The notes under the pieces were generated by a model. That model made no database searches, was not told the origin of the DNA, and saw nothing but the letters and a program-made list of their open reading frames with translations. Positions 45,896-57,369 of a stretch of DNA of 64,000 nt are shown here, in pieces (position 1 is the stretch's first letter; every line of letters starts with the position of its first letter). Made by a program: the position numbers and the translations under genes. Source of the DNA: Astrocystis sublimbata (Eukaryota > Ascomycota > Sordariomycetes > Xylariales > Xylariaceae); the NCBI GenBank assembly GCA_022453515.1, contig JAJNNY010000073.1, positions 62,001 through 126,000 on the forward strand, written 5' to 3'.

Positions 45896-47972
45896 TCCGT
45901 CCCTAAAACATATCTCGACATAGACCCTCTTGAGCCACAAGAAGAAGGGAAAACAACAACAAACCGGATCGGGAATTGGAGTCATGTCTTTATCCGGCTG
46001 GTTAGGTGTGAATTATGCAGTATCAGGCTATAGAAAGCTCTGGATCGAGTGGTATTGATCACCCCAAATAGGTGGATCATCGTTGATGTGGAAGGGAATA
46101 ATCTCTTGATCTGGCAATAGCCATGACTCGTGAACGCTGAAAGATATATTTGGTATGCTGTGCCTTGTAGCTGCATAATCGCTCTTAGTTCTAAGGACTC
46201 CGAGGCGAGTTGGCTCTATGATAAGCACCTGCATCGTGCCCAAGGTAGTCTGAGCATTGTCAATAACAAGTGTTGGGGAGGTGCTTAGTCTTGCCCCCAA
46301 AGATCCGCACCCTCAACCCGTTGATTGATGGCATATAGCAGTTGATGATGCGGCATAAGAACCAAGCCAATAATGATGGCTTTTCAGCTTATTCTGAAAG
46401 GTTCGCACTAAGGTACAAAACATAACTAACAGAGGATGCATCTGATTTCTATCTCACCAAGAACGCTGTCATGGTCAAGTGTGCGGGGTGTCGCATGAAG
46501 TTTTCGCACACTATAAAGTGTTTGCTGATGTGGATGGACTAGAATACGAGTCAACAACACCACAATATGTTCAGTAAACGAAACAGAGGCTGGCAAGGAC
46601 GAGTAAGTCGAGGACGAGGGGCAGATAACTGACATCTTCGGAATTGACAGACAGTGTGACGGGTTTAGTCTCTTTTGACTGCATACAGCAGGCGGCTCTC
46701 GACGCTAGGAAGAAAAGACGACGTTCAATATGACAGGAATATCATACCAAACATAGCACACCTCAAGCACCAGGAACATTTTATAGAGAAAAAACACCAA
46801 GACAAACCATAACGAAGTTGAGGTCGACCTGTTCTCATTGATTGGCAGGGTCAACCTTGTACCTGGCTGTGAGGGTAACTGTACGATTCGCAGATAGCGC
46901 ATCCTCCCCACTGTGGCCACCTGCATTGGTGCACTATAAGCACTATAATACCTTGCTAACTGTATTTGGCCTTCGTGTGGGGTGCAGACGGGCCGCATTA
47001 GGTGGGTCCCTGACCACGGTAAACTTGGCTCGATCCCGATCTAAAGCAAGATCATTCCTGAAAGCATACATCCCATCATTTGGAAGTAGTAGCAATCCAA
47101 GGTTGCATCGACTCTATGATAGCTTTTGGTCATATAGTCACTATCGGGAAGCGAGCGCGCTTAGATTTTAGAATGAACAATTCGTATATTTGAGTGTTGC
47201 AGAGCATTTTCTGAAGCGGGTTACTTGCCAAGCCGGTACTACTAGTTTGGCTATTCCACATTTGGTAAGTAGTCAGGTCGTACCATAAGTGATGCTTTTG
47301 TGTAATCCCCATCAACATCGTGGATGTCTCACACCGTTCTGGATGTCCGTTTTCACACCAAGAAGATATCGAATGATCTCGTACACCGAGCTAATGACTA
47401 CGAGTATCGTTGCGAAACCCGCAGCATAGAGCTGTTGGGATGGAAAACAACGGTGCGAGAGACATTCATTACCCTATCAGGCTACCCCATCCCTTCATCA
47501 CCCTTCAAAAGTTCGGATCCGGCAGCTTGGCACTACGGTTGTCCAGGCAGGATCCTGGCCCCGAGATGCGTGGTATCCAAGATAGTCGGCGAGACCGGTA
47601 GAGATCTCGACGACCCCGCGTTGCGGTATGACCATTGACGTGGAGAAGAAGCGGGAAACGGAAACGTCGTGGAGTTCTACTGTCCGATGATTCGTCGCAT
47701 ACTGCGGACTTCGGTACAGCATGCATTGCGACGGAATATGATTGACAAGAAGGCGTTGCCCATGCAACCACGATCTAGATATAAGACTCCAAGAGTGCGG
47801 GGAAGCTCGAGACAAGTCCATCTTCTCCCCAACTTCATCCAAGTGCACATTGAGACATCCGCAGTCTGCTGAAATCCAAGAAACCCTTCAGCTGAGATAA
47901 TGGCTTCCTTTCCGTGGGGCGGGTCGAACCTCCCTAAACAGTTGTTCATCAACAACGAAGTAGGCGTTCCGA
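45896..47972. other. Intergenic region, 2.1 kb
   Basis: No supported gene. A bottom-strand frame at 46028-46300 contains SFSVHESWLLPD, faintly like the repeat end of the neighbouring protein. A short bottom-strand frame starting at about 46697 has a hydrophobic stretch (LVLDLLVLASLCFVY) that could be part of a signal peptide; neither gives a gene model. Frames at 47324-47870 lack known motifs. The end forms the promoter of the aldehyde dehydrogenase gene. Confidence 0.5.
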
Positions 47973-49624
47973 ATGGCGATAAGTACCCAACTTGAGCTAA
48001 CGACAAACCAGTACGTCGAATCAAAAAGCTCCAAGAAGCTCGAGGTCCATAACCCAAAGGATGGGTCACTACTTGCCAACGACGTAGCGCTTGCTGGCGA
48101 GGACGACGTCGATGCTGCCGTGGCTGCAGCCGAGGCAGCTTTTCCCGCGTGGAAGAAGACTAGCGCAGCAACGCGGAGGAAAGCCATGCTGAAACTCGCC
48201 GACCTGATGATTGAGCATGCCAATAAATTGGCGGAGCTAACACGACTGAGCCTGGGCGCACCTGTCTCGACCTTTGGGGAAATGGAGACCAGAATAGCCG
48301 CCGAGGCTTTCCAATACTTCGCCGGGTGGTGCGACAAGTTTGCTGGCGAGTCCTTCCCCCAAGGTGATGGGTTCATGAAAATCGTCCGGAACGAGCCGTT
48401 GGGTGTAGCAGTGGGCATCGTCCCGGTGAGTGCATTTGAACCTTGAACTTGTTTCTCACTCTTTTTTCACCACTCATCGAGTGAAATGCAGTACGGAGAT
48501 TTGTGCTGTTCTAAGCAGACTACCCCCTCCTTTATTTGACGAAGAGGAGGAAATGCTGACTTGAGTGCGATAGTGGAACGGCCCGACTGCTACTGCAGCT
48601 AACAAGGCAGCTCCTGCGCTTGCGACGGGTAACTGCTTCATTCTGAAGCCGTCGGAGAAGACGCCCTTCAGTGCACTAGCATTAGGCAGCCTCATCAAAG
48701 AGGCAGGCTTCCCACCAGGCGTGTTCCAAGTGATCTCAGGTGACGGGTCCACGGGAGCTCTGTTGGCAAACCACATGAAAGTGCGCAAGATCAGCTTCAC
48801 CGGCTCGACAATGACAGGCCGCAAGATACAGGAGATGGCAGCAAAGAGCAACCTGAAACGCGTCACGCTCGAGCTTGGTGGCAAGAGCCCGGCTGTCATC
48901 TTTGACGATGCGAACCTCGAGAACGCCGTGACCTGGTGCGTCAATGCTATCTGTGGAAATACAGGTCAGGTATGCTTCGCGGCGTCCCGAGTATATGTCC
49001 AAGAAGGAATCTACGACAAGTTCGTGGCAGCATATAAGAAAGGCATGGAGGAGCGAGCCAAGACTATCGGCGATCCGAGCGCAAAAGATACTCAGATGGG
49101 CCCGCTCGTAGACAAGCTGCAGTTCGACAGAGTGTCGGGCTTCCTGGAAAGAGGGCGAAGCCAAGGTACTCTGTTGATCGGAGGTTCCAGAGTCGGCGAC
49201 GAGGTAAGTTGGGAATTTCCATTCAGGATTCCCGGACATACTGACCAGTTGCTTGTTCTAGGGTTACTTTGTTGAGCCAACAGTCTTTGCGGATGTCCCC
49301 GAGGATGCCGAGATCTGCAAGAACGAGATTTTCGGCCCTGTCTCGATTCTCAACAAGTTCAAGACGGAAGAGGAGATCATCGCGAAGGCCAACGACACGA
49401 GCTACGGGTTGATGGCTGGCGTGTTCACGCAAGACATCAACAGGGCGATGCGGGTGGCTTCGGATATCGACAGCGGCATGGTGGGGGTGAACTGCGTCTC
49501 TCTCGCATTCCCGGAAGCGCCGTTCGGTGGCACGAAACAGAGCGGCATAGGGCGAGAGCATGCGATTCATGGACTGCGCTCATACACGGAGCCCAAGACC
49601 ATTATGGTCAACTTGACATACTAG
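47973..49624 (+). CDS. Aldehyde dehydrogenase (NAD(P)+)
   Basis: Three exons: 47973-48425, 48574-49203 and 49262-49624 (481 residues; introns 148 and 58 bases). It oxidises an aldehyde to the acid with NAD(P)+. The N-terminal oligomerisation and cofactor region leads to WNGPTATAANKAAPALATGN and LKPSEKTP. The cofactor loop is ISFTGSTMTGRKI. The general base Glu251 sits in VTLELGGKSP and the nucleophile Cys285 in GNTGQVCFAASR. The C-terminal EIFGPVS, NDTSYGLMAGVFT and PFGGTKQSGIGRE blocks are complete, so the enzyme should be active. There is no targeting signal, so it is probably cytosolic. Two splice junctions fall in conserved blocks, confirming the model. The particular substrate is not visible; general indole-acetaldehyde/acetaldehyde-type ALDH. 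Confidence 0.95.
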
Positions 49625-49924
49625 GAAGAAAGGCTACCTGCGAAACATCTTGAGGTGATGAGAGCGAAATAGCGAAATTTGACTCCTGATCGTGGTAAAG
49701 GAAGAAGCGCGGTTTCCTTGGATGATAACGAGATATATATGACACGATTCACGGCATGTTCCATCGCACATGTAGTCCGGAATGTAGATGAAGCCTTTGA
49801 CTTGCCTTCATTGAACCTTATAATTACTTGACAGAAAGTAACACTTGAACCTGCATGGACGCTGCTGATTCCTTCTCGCTAATCTCAGATTTTGTAACGT
49901 GGTGCAATCGTTGGAAACCCCATG
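49625..49924. other. Convergent intergenic region
   Basis: 3' flanks only; nothing is recognised. Confidence 0.5.
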
Positions 49925-52261
49925 TCACTTACGATCGCTCCCGCTTATATATTTACGCCTTCGATCTTTTCTCTTATCTTTCTGGGGGTCGTAGTACTCA
50001 CATTCGCCACGTTCTTGTTGCTCCCATTCTTTCGGTACCGCTTCGTGGGGAATTATCCAGTCCCCTTGGGGAACTTCGGAATACTGTCTGGTGTAATAGT
50101 ACGCTTGTTCGGACACTATTTCGTGCTTTTCAAGGTGTTCCATGAAAAAATGATCCGGGCGAATATCGTGATCACCGAACCCATCTACTAATATGTGGTC
50201 GCGGATATGCCACATTCGACTTTCGAAGTTGGAACGGCGATCGTTACCGGAATTATGATAATCGAAAGTCAAAGTATCGCAGAACCAGCAGGCGACCTTT
50301 TTAGGTAGCTTGTTTCCAAGGTGGTCGAAAACGACATGGTCGATCCAACCATCTACGTCGTCTAACTCAAATCGCTTATTACAGCCCATTGATACAAATT
50401 CGCAGGGGAGACTCCTACTTGGAAACCTGGATCCGGTTGTATGCATTGCCGGCGCGCTTGCTGGTGCTAACATAGGTTCAACAGAAATATAGGAAAAGTT
50501 GGAGGTCCTCCTGCTCTGATAGGATTCCGTTGAAATGAAACTTGGTTGACGAGTCTTGTTCTCGTTTTGAGTCTTGTTCTCGTTATGGCCCACCATGGAG
50601 GAGACATTTGGCTGTGTGTTTGGATTTTTGCTCAGTCGCGTAGACGTTGAAGAGCTTTGAGAATCGGTGGGGGCACCGGCAACACTAAAGGGGGGCAGTG
50701 GAGAGAAGCCAGGCTGTCTTGTTTTATCTCGTTTAGATGTTGCCAGTGTAGCAGGACGTTGAGAGAATTGGGAGAATCCAGTGTTAGAATGAGATCCCGG
50801 CGAAAAGCTAGGCTGACCAGTCGAAATGCTTTTTAGTGTTTGCTGATCGATTGGATCAGTACGGATCCTCTTCTGCTTCTTGTCACCTTTGACATAAAGG
50901 CGAACAGGTTTGGCGAAAGCGTGTTCAATATCGCGAAAGATTTCAATAGCTGAGACGATGTATGCCACTTTGGTTCCCGGTACTCCCATAGCAATGTGAC
51001 CATATAGACTTCCGGTCAACTTGTCCAGAACTGGTGACCCAGAATCGCCTTCAAACAGTTCACGCTCAAGTGTAACCTGGAACAAGCTCTCGAACTGAGC
51101 CCGGAAGTTTCTGTAAGCTATCTTTTCTGGGGTTAAAATACCCGTAATTAGGCGACCCTGCGTAACAACAATGATGCTGCGTGGTCCATCACCAACTTCA
51201 TCAACATCCTCGATGTACAGATTCTCTGAGAGCATGACGCGATTGATATTTTGGCCCGTATAGATAACAGCAGACTTTTGAGGGATGGAAATCATAGCAT
51301 AATCGATCGAGGACGTGAAATCCTCATAAGGCCGATAGCCAATTGAGAGCTTTTTACTCCCATCCACTGTATTGAATGTTGGGTTTGAGACCCCAAGGAC
51401 GTTGGTGTCGTAGTCTTGAGGAATTTCTTCGTTTGAGCTTCTGCTAGGAGATGGCAGGGAACCTCCTGACATGTCTGTCTCTTCTTCCCATTCAAGATTG
51501 TCATTGTCATCGCTGTCCTGCCCATCGAAATAGCACTCATCAAGGCTCATCATTGATAAGTGTTCGCTAGTGCTTATCCAGCTAACCGCTTCAAACAGAT
51601 GGCCAACAGTGAGTTGATAGTATTCGTGGTCAACTTGAATGACAACACCAGCAGTGGCGCAGGGGTGGGCAGCTTGTCTGATGTCGTACGAGCCATAGAT
51701 ACGTCTGCCTATCGTAGGCACATAAGATGACGAGAAGACCATGGAGTCGACTCTAGCGTTGTAGCTAAACTTTGGTAATTGAATAATGATGAATGGCAAC
51801 GGGTTTGTTTCAGACGGCGGCAGTAGCGGTCCTGGTGGTGGTGGTGGTGGCGTGGGTGGTGGTCCGTGGGGAGATAACCGACGAACGGGCAACGGATGTT
51901 CCAATGGTAAAGCAGCCCCCCCAAGACCAAACCCTCTGTGCCTATCTAGCAGCCCGTTATCTCGTATGGCGTTTACCGCAGTTTCTCGAACTCCAGGGTC
52001 AGTGCAACAGATCATGACAAGAGGATTGGCGCTTTCGGGTTTCCGGCCGATCATATATAATCGAATAAACAGGTCGGCATGGCCTAAATCTACCGCTTTC
52101 AGAGTGTCTTTGATCTCGGATACGATGATATCCTCAAAGATTGCATATGCTGGCCCTCTTGGCCACCATGCTATACGCCCTTTGATTCTGGAGGATGGGA
52201 TTTGCCGACCAATGGAATCTTCTGGCCTTGGCCATGGCGGTAGAGAATTCGGGTTTCTCAT
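49925..52261 (-). CDS. Trypsin-fold protein with zinc-finger-like C-terminus
   Basis: A single uninterrupted frame of 778 residues. The middle (residues about 200-450) has the three blocks of a chymotrypsin-like serine protease in the right order: His221 in QLTVGHLFEAV, Asp320 in SSIDYAMISI and Ser408 in EGDSGSPVLD. The catalytic triad is therefore complete, and the protein may be an active peptidase or a protease-derived sensor. There is no signal peptide, so it acts inside the cell. Residues 1-130 are a separate N-terminal part, with a proline tract (residues about 133-149) as linker. A Ser/Thr/Gln/Asn-rich linker (about 470-615) leads to two Cys/His pairs: C620, C627, H642, H647 and C658, C661, H685, H689, each like a C2H2 finger (MGCNKRF, CWFCDTL, MWHIRDHI). 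The C-terminus is basic (KDRRRKYISGSDRK). I recognise no named family for the whole. It is head to head with the next gene, 411 bases apart. Confidence 0.8.
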   Translation of the reverse strand: MRNPNSLPPWPRPEDSIGRQIPSSRIKGRIAWWPRGPAYAIFEDIIVSEIKDTLKAVDLGHADLFIRLYMIGRKPESANPLVMICCTDPGVRETAVNAIRDNGLLDRHRGFGLGGAALPLEHPLPVRRLSPHGPPPTPPPPPPGPLLPPSETNPLPFIIIQLPKFSYNARVDSMVFSSSYVPTIGRRIYGSYDIRQAAHPCATAGVVIQVDHEYYQLTVGHLFEAVSWISTSEHLSMMSLDECYFDGQDSDDNDNLEWEEETDMSGGSLPSPSRSSNEEIPQDYDTNVLGVSNPTFNTVDGSKKLSIGYRPYEDFTSSIDYAMISIPQKSAVIYTGQNINRVMLSENLYIEDVDEVGDGPRSIIVVTQGRLITGILTPEKIAYRNFRAQFESLFQVTLERELFEGDSGSPVLDKLTGSLYGHIAMGVPGTKVAYIVSAIEIFRDIEHAFAKPVRLYVKGDKKQKRIRTDPIDQQTLKSISTGQPSFSPGSHSNTGFSQFSQRPATLATSKRDKTRQPGFSPLPPFSVAGAPTDSQSSSTSTRLSKNPNTQPNVSSMVGHNENKTQNENKTRQPSFISTESYQSRRTSNFSYISVEPMLAPASAPAMHTTGSRFPSRSLPCEFVSMGCNKRFELDDVDGWIDHVVFDHLGNKLPKKVACWFCDTLTFDYHNSGNDRRSNFESRMWHIRDHILVDGFGDHDIRPDHFFMEHLEKHEIVSEQAYYYTRQYSEVPQGDWIIPHEAVPKEWEQQERGECEYYDPQKDKRKDRRRKYISGSDRK

Positions 52262-52672
52262 GCTGTATTTAGAAACAGAAGGAAGGTGTATATACTTGTC
52301 TAGTGTCTTTACCGCTGAGAAACATCAGCATCTCAGGGTAGTAACACACAAGTTTATAGAAATGCATTCGACAAGAGAGCCTGATGACACCCCGAGGCGA
52401 ACAGCTCGCGAGGCAAGGGGAAAACGCCTACCCCGCGCTTACCCATCCACATCGATTAAGCCTCATACTAGGAAGTACTGTTGCATTCAAATCCCTCCAA
52501 TGGCGCGGGTTTTTATACCTTGCACAGCCACCAGGCTTAGAATTGTAGCTTGGCCTCCTTGACGGGAACCGGCGAAAACTGAGGTTCCCCTAGGAAAATC
52601 TTTAAATTGATTCTGAGTTATTCGGAACTGTCTCGCCGCGCACTTCATTACTTCATACATTACTCTGGCAAG
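52262..52672. promoter_or_regulatory. Divergent promoter, protease-like and membrane-protein genes
   Basis: 411 bases between two divergent starts (bottom-strand ATG at 52261, top-strand ATG at 52673). Short enough for a shared promoter. No clear TATA box is seen. Confidence 0.45.
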
Positions 52673-53964
52673 ATGCGATTGATACTTAAAGGACATACGG
52701 CGAACCAAGGTCCCCACGACATCTCACCAATTGACAAATTTGTACAAGGTTTCCGGGGTAGGCTAAGTCAGCATAGACGACTCACCAATGGCCAACTCAT
52801 TCAGGAACTCGACTTGACAGCTTACGAGAGCTACTTCCAGCAGCAGTGGTGTGCAATAGCGGCCGATGCAGGTGGTTGCCACGTTGCTGCGCAAAAGGTC
52901 GAAGACATACTGTCAATCGTAGGGTCTCTGATTAAAGGACATGACCGACCTTCTATCGTAGCACGACTGAAGCAAAAGTATCCCACAGCTACCGAAAGCG
53001 CCTGCCAAAGCTCGGTAGACCTGACGGTTAGACTCCTGCTGATGCTTAAGGTCGGTGTTGTAAGACATCAAGCAAACCCATCTCGCTGTCTAAACGTATG
53101 CAACCCCTGGAGTAATTCATTCCCCATTCTGCCAAGTCCCGAGAGCATGAAAATCCCTAACAGGCATCTGTACTCCCGAGAAACCTGCAAACCACTGTTT
53201 CATGAGCAATTCTTCCACTGTCAAAGGCAATTGTTGACTTCAGCGGTTGTAGTGGGAGAACGGCAGCCTTCGGGACTTCGTCCATGAGCGATTCAACAAG
53301 CCTCCAGTCCTCGATTGCCACAACGTCAGGCTGCCCAAATCTTTCGATGCTTGGGGCCTCAACATCATTGGCGGGCTGGAGCTGGAGTTCACAGACAACT
53401 TGGCCGACCACCTTCTTCTAGTCGAAGACGACACAACTGTCATGATATTCCATCATGCATCGTTCCTTGAACGTCAAGAGAAGTCAGTCATGACCTCCGA
53501 AGCTCACGCGCAATCGTTCTAACCGACATAGCACACTGTACCCGAATGGCCTAGTGGACGAAACACTTCAAACCCTAGCCCTGCTCTTCCCACAATCCGA
53601 GTTCGGCCCCTCGATTCGGCGAGACACTGCCAAAAGAGCGTGGTTCAAGAAGCTATGCCTAACTTCAAGCCCGTATGCCGTCGTTGATTCTCGAGTAGCC
53701 ATGTGCGGCAATCTCGGGGCGGAGAAGCGACAGATAGAGCGATTCACCTTCTGGAGAGACCGATTGATTATCCTCAAGCAGGTGTACGACGATGCGGCGC
53801 CGAGGACGTTGCGGCAGTGGTGGTTTGATAGGCGCAATGGCGAGCGATGGTTCACTTTCTGGGTTGCTGTTCTCGTGCTCCTGATCACGATCACACTTGG
53901 TCTGGTCCAGTGTGTCGAAGGTGCTTTGCAGGTGTACAAGGCTTATTACCCAACTGCTAACTGA
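52673..53964 (+). CDS. Conserved fungal protein with C-terminal membrane helix
   Basis: Three exons: 52673-53095, 53253-53482 and 53532-53964 (361 residues). The second intron (53483-53531, 49 bases, CTAAC branch) is well supported: it joins FLERQEN to TLYPNGLVDETLQTLALLFPQ. The first (53096-53252, GTATGC donor, GTTGTAG acceptor) is less sure; the acceptor gives the conserved WENGSLRDFV start, but a GTAAGA donor at 53069 is an alternative, also phase 0. The protein has an N-terminal helical part, a central part (DAWGLNIIGGLELEF, TDNLADHLLLV) and ends with one hydrophobic helix (FWVAVLVLLITITLGLVQC) and a short tail. I recognise the overall pattern from fungal genomes as a family of unknown function, often near HET or NLR-type genes. 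Membrane anchoring is predicted, the function unknown. Confidence 0.7.
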
Positions 53965-56636
53965 GGCGAATAGTCAGTAGCCCACCTACCGTATGATTCA
54001 AGATGCAATGAAATATGAATTTGATATGTAACTGCCCACATATGCTGCTTGTTTTTGAAGTGAATATGCGGTGATACTTCGATGCACCACCGGATTGTAC
54101 GATGTGGTAGCTGAGACCAATTGTTGGACGCCTACACCAATCTGGAAGCAGACATGAATTGTCAAACAAGCACGGGGATGACACTGCCAAAGGGCGACAA
54201 GGACCTGGAATATCGTCAAATTGAATGCTTTTCAATCTGCTCCGCCGCCGCCGCAATTTGAGGATTTTGCTGTAGATTGAGATCGAGCTTGAGAGCACCC
54301 ATAAACCAAAAGCAATTTGTAGAACACTATGACAGCCAACAAACGCAAGGCTGCAAGCGTTCTGAGTCATTGCACTCTAACACATCATCGTGCAGCATGC
54401 ACGTAACAAGGGACGACAACAATATCTCATACGACGAGCTCAATACAGGTGGAGCCTCGTCGTCGATGACAACGGGCAGAGAGATCTGGGAGATAGGCGA
54501 ACGTTCCATGGTAACGGGCCGGGGAGGAATGCGTAGAAAGACCTACACATGTCCCTACAACATGGCATTCTCCATTTCGCATGGCCTGCGCGTTTGCGTT
54601 GCTGGGTGGATCTCGGAATTGTCTGATTCGTGGTCAGGAGCGATATCCTATCTTGCTGTGTCATACGATAACAATATGTAAAACCATCTACTTGGAACCC
54701 GCGGCACATCGACAACTGAGTCGCAATACATGAAGGCCGCTGGGGGCCGCAGATAACCCGAGGTCCAAGTTCCAGGACGCGGAAGGGCTTTTTATCAATC
54801 ATGTTATCAAACTTGGCCAAGGAAGACGGGACCCGCTCGAGGAGGAGATGGAAACCGGACGACCCGACTCATTGAACACTACCTAAAGTTGGTGCAGTCA
54901 CTATCAAATCGCTATTGTTGTATTAATTCTGTTAACGTGGTTATTGGCCAAGGATGCCTAGCCGAGAGCAAGAGCCCACTGCCGACCAGTCTTCGTCGCC
55001 CATGGCACGGACTCTCCACCACGCAACGCAACATTGCAGCACAGGACGGTATGGGATTGATTGAGGTGCTACATAGAGCAGAAGCTGCAGTAAAGTGCAG
55101 GTTTTCTGCGGTTCCAACCTCCCCGCATCCTGCTGCCCGCGCCGCCACGCAGTAGCAGCGGCGGTAGGAGCCGAATGACAGGCTGCCGACGGGACTGGTT
55201 CGACCTTGTTGGAACTTGGTGCGAGAATACGAGAATGAAGGTGGGGTTGAGAGGTGCAAAGGGAAGAGGAGGCCGTGGAGGGCTTGTCCCCATTGCGGCA
55301 TGTGGCCAGGGAGCCCAGCCAATGAATGATACGGATATAGACAAAAGCCTAGATGCCCAGAAGCAGTGGCAACCAGAGGGGGCGCGGAACACGAGACAGC
55401 CCATCCATCAAGCTGACGATGTGCGATTCATTGCATCCATTACCTAGTGTGTCGTGTTGGTGAACACTTGGGAGGAATATCGACGGAAACGAGGGGCCAA
55501 CGAGATATGTATATGAGATGGGAAGTGAAGCATATCTCACACACCAGATTCCGAAATGGAACGTTTGGATCAGTTTAATTTTCCGCATGGGCTGGAGAAT
55601 GCCTACCTCAGATGCCGTAGCGAGGGACAAGGGATCTGGGGGGGAGAGCTGGGGGACTAGCGTAGCGAAATGTGCCGCACTAGTGTAGAGTACTTGGGCG
55701 GGCGCAGATAGCGAATTGGAATCACGACACAGTGCGGGCGTGGCCTACGGCTGTGGGACCAGCCGAAGAGTGCACACCCGTGACGCTTGCGCCGAACAGT
55801 CAAGTCAAAGCCAGACCGGAGCAACCCAAACAAGCTTGTGGAATACGAGCAAGGTAGCAGCAGACTTGACTTGAGCAGACCATATAATGACGAACTATCC
55901 GCCCGGTGAAGTCAAAGAAGCGCTATATTGTATCATGATTCTGTATGCAAACCATTTATTATTAATCTAACAGCCGTTAGCTAGGTACTTGGAAATTTGT
56001 TGTTTTACGCAAGCTCGTGGCCAATTGGAAGCCCCTATTGCAATGTAAGTGAACATCAGCTCCGGAAACTGGCGGTGCGTCTCTGCGCACTAGCGGAGCT
56101 ACGCAACCGTCAACGCGACCAAGACTCATATCAACTAGCCCAGTCCAGCTAGCTGGCCCAGATAGCGCTTCTTCGCATATGGGTTTATTGCCCGCCTAGC
56201 TAGCGTAGCTCGTACCGTGCCTGAAACTGTTAGAATTGCGGTATCTGGCCATGGCCCTGGCTTGCCTGGCCTTGAAAGGGACCAACCATCCATGCCTGAG
56301 ATTGTCAATTCCATGTCAAGATGATATGAGACTATATTCCCGGAAGCCCCCTGTCTATCGACACATTCTTCACCTACTCCAACCTTCTTCTTTCGTTGTC
56401 CTCGCTGCCGACCCTGACCTGGCCCTCTCGTTTCAAACCTAGGTCTCTTGATCACCACCTTTTCTTTCCAACAATTCACATTTAATATTCTACATCTTTT
56501 AATACAACTTACGCACATACATAATATCTCGATAACACCCTACTACCGATCAAAACATCGCGTCTACTCTCGTTTGCACCCAACTGCACAAGAAGAAGAC
56601 TTTGATACGATATCCTCCCCCAATACGACAAACAAC
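53965..56636. other. Intergenic region, 2.7 kb
   Basis: No supported gene. Bottom-strand frames at 54440-54820 and 54912-55404 and top-strand frame 54277-54681 overlap each other, lack family motifs and look like chance. The final 250 bases are pyrimidine-rich promoter and leader of the wall-protein gene. Confidence 0.55.
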
Positions 56637-57369
56637 ATGCCGTCCGTCAATGCTGTCCTGGCTACGGCCACACTCCTAGTCGCCTCGGTCAACGCCCAGG
56701 AACAATACCACATCGACCCGTCGAGCGTTCCTCTTAGCCTGAGAGGTATGGTGCCCTCATCGCCTTTGAAAATTGAATTCGCCTCTAACATGTATATCTA
56801 GCGAACTGGTGTCAGACAGAGAAGAGCACATGCCCGCTCATCTGCAAGCAATCCCCACCCGGAGGTTTCGAGACCAACGAGTGTGACCCCGTAGGTTTAA
56901 AACCGCACAGAGCTGGATAATCATCGTCAAGCCATGCTAATCTGAGATGATGCAGATGGCTCTAACCTACGGCTGCGTCTGCGAAGACGGCAAGTCGCCC
57001 AACCTCTCCGAGTACTCGCTCACGCTGCCGTTCTTCATCTGCCAGGAATGGGGCACGCAATGTGTGACGGCCTGCGGCAGCGACGCCACCTGTGCTAGTG
57101 ACTGCCGCCAGAACCACCCTTGCGGTGCTCAGAATCCCACACGTGCCAACGTCACCTCATCGTCGTCGCCCTCTGCCACCGAGACAGGCATGTCGGCAAC
57201 CAACAGCGCGGGCGAGATCTACAACGGCCTCGACGGCGATGGCGACTCCGACTCCAACTCGGGCGACGACAAGCCCAAGAACGGAGCTTCCCCTCTGCTC
57301 CAGTACGGCAGCGTCGTCGGTGGCCTGGCTCTGGCCGCCTGCGTTGGTCTGGGCTCGCTCATTCTATAA
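56637..57369 (+). CDS. GPI-anchored Cys-rich cell-wall protein (DUF7707 type)
   Basis: Three exons: 56637-56745, 56802-56890 and 56956-57369 (203 residues; introns 56 and 65 bases). A signal peptide (MPSVNAVLATATLLVASVNA) is followed by a Cys-rich domain with the fungal pattern NWCQTEKSTCPLICKQ, NECDP, TYGCVCEDGKSPNLSEY, LPFFICQEWG and CVTAC..CASDCRQNHPCG. After a Ser/Thr-rich and acidic stalk, the C-terminus is a hydrophobic tail after a small-residue site (about NGASPLL), i.e. a GPI-attachment signal. The protein is thus surface-anchored, in plasma membrane or wall. The Cys pattern is what I know as the DUF7707 domain; its function is not known. Intron positions between Cys blocks fit the family. 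Confidence 0.85.

Noticed and set aside
47920..48000. Bottom-strand A-box-like (TAGCTCAAGTTGGG) and B-box-like (GGTTCGACCC) sequences spaced like a tRNA gene
   Set aside because: No T-stem or acceptor stem pairs, and the A-box part overlaps the first codons of the aldehyde dehydrogenase gene.
24766..53964. Secondary-metabolite gene cluster
   Set aside because: No polyketide synthase, peptide synthetase, terpene cyclase or similar backbone enzyme is present; the regulator and oxidoreductase alone do not support it.
54277..55404. Overlapping frames on both strands (up to 136 codons)
   Set aside because: No motifs, no plausible exon chain and mutual overlap; treated as chance.
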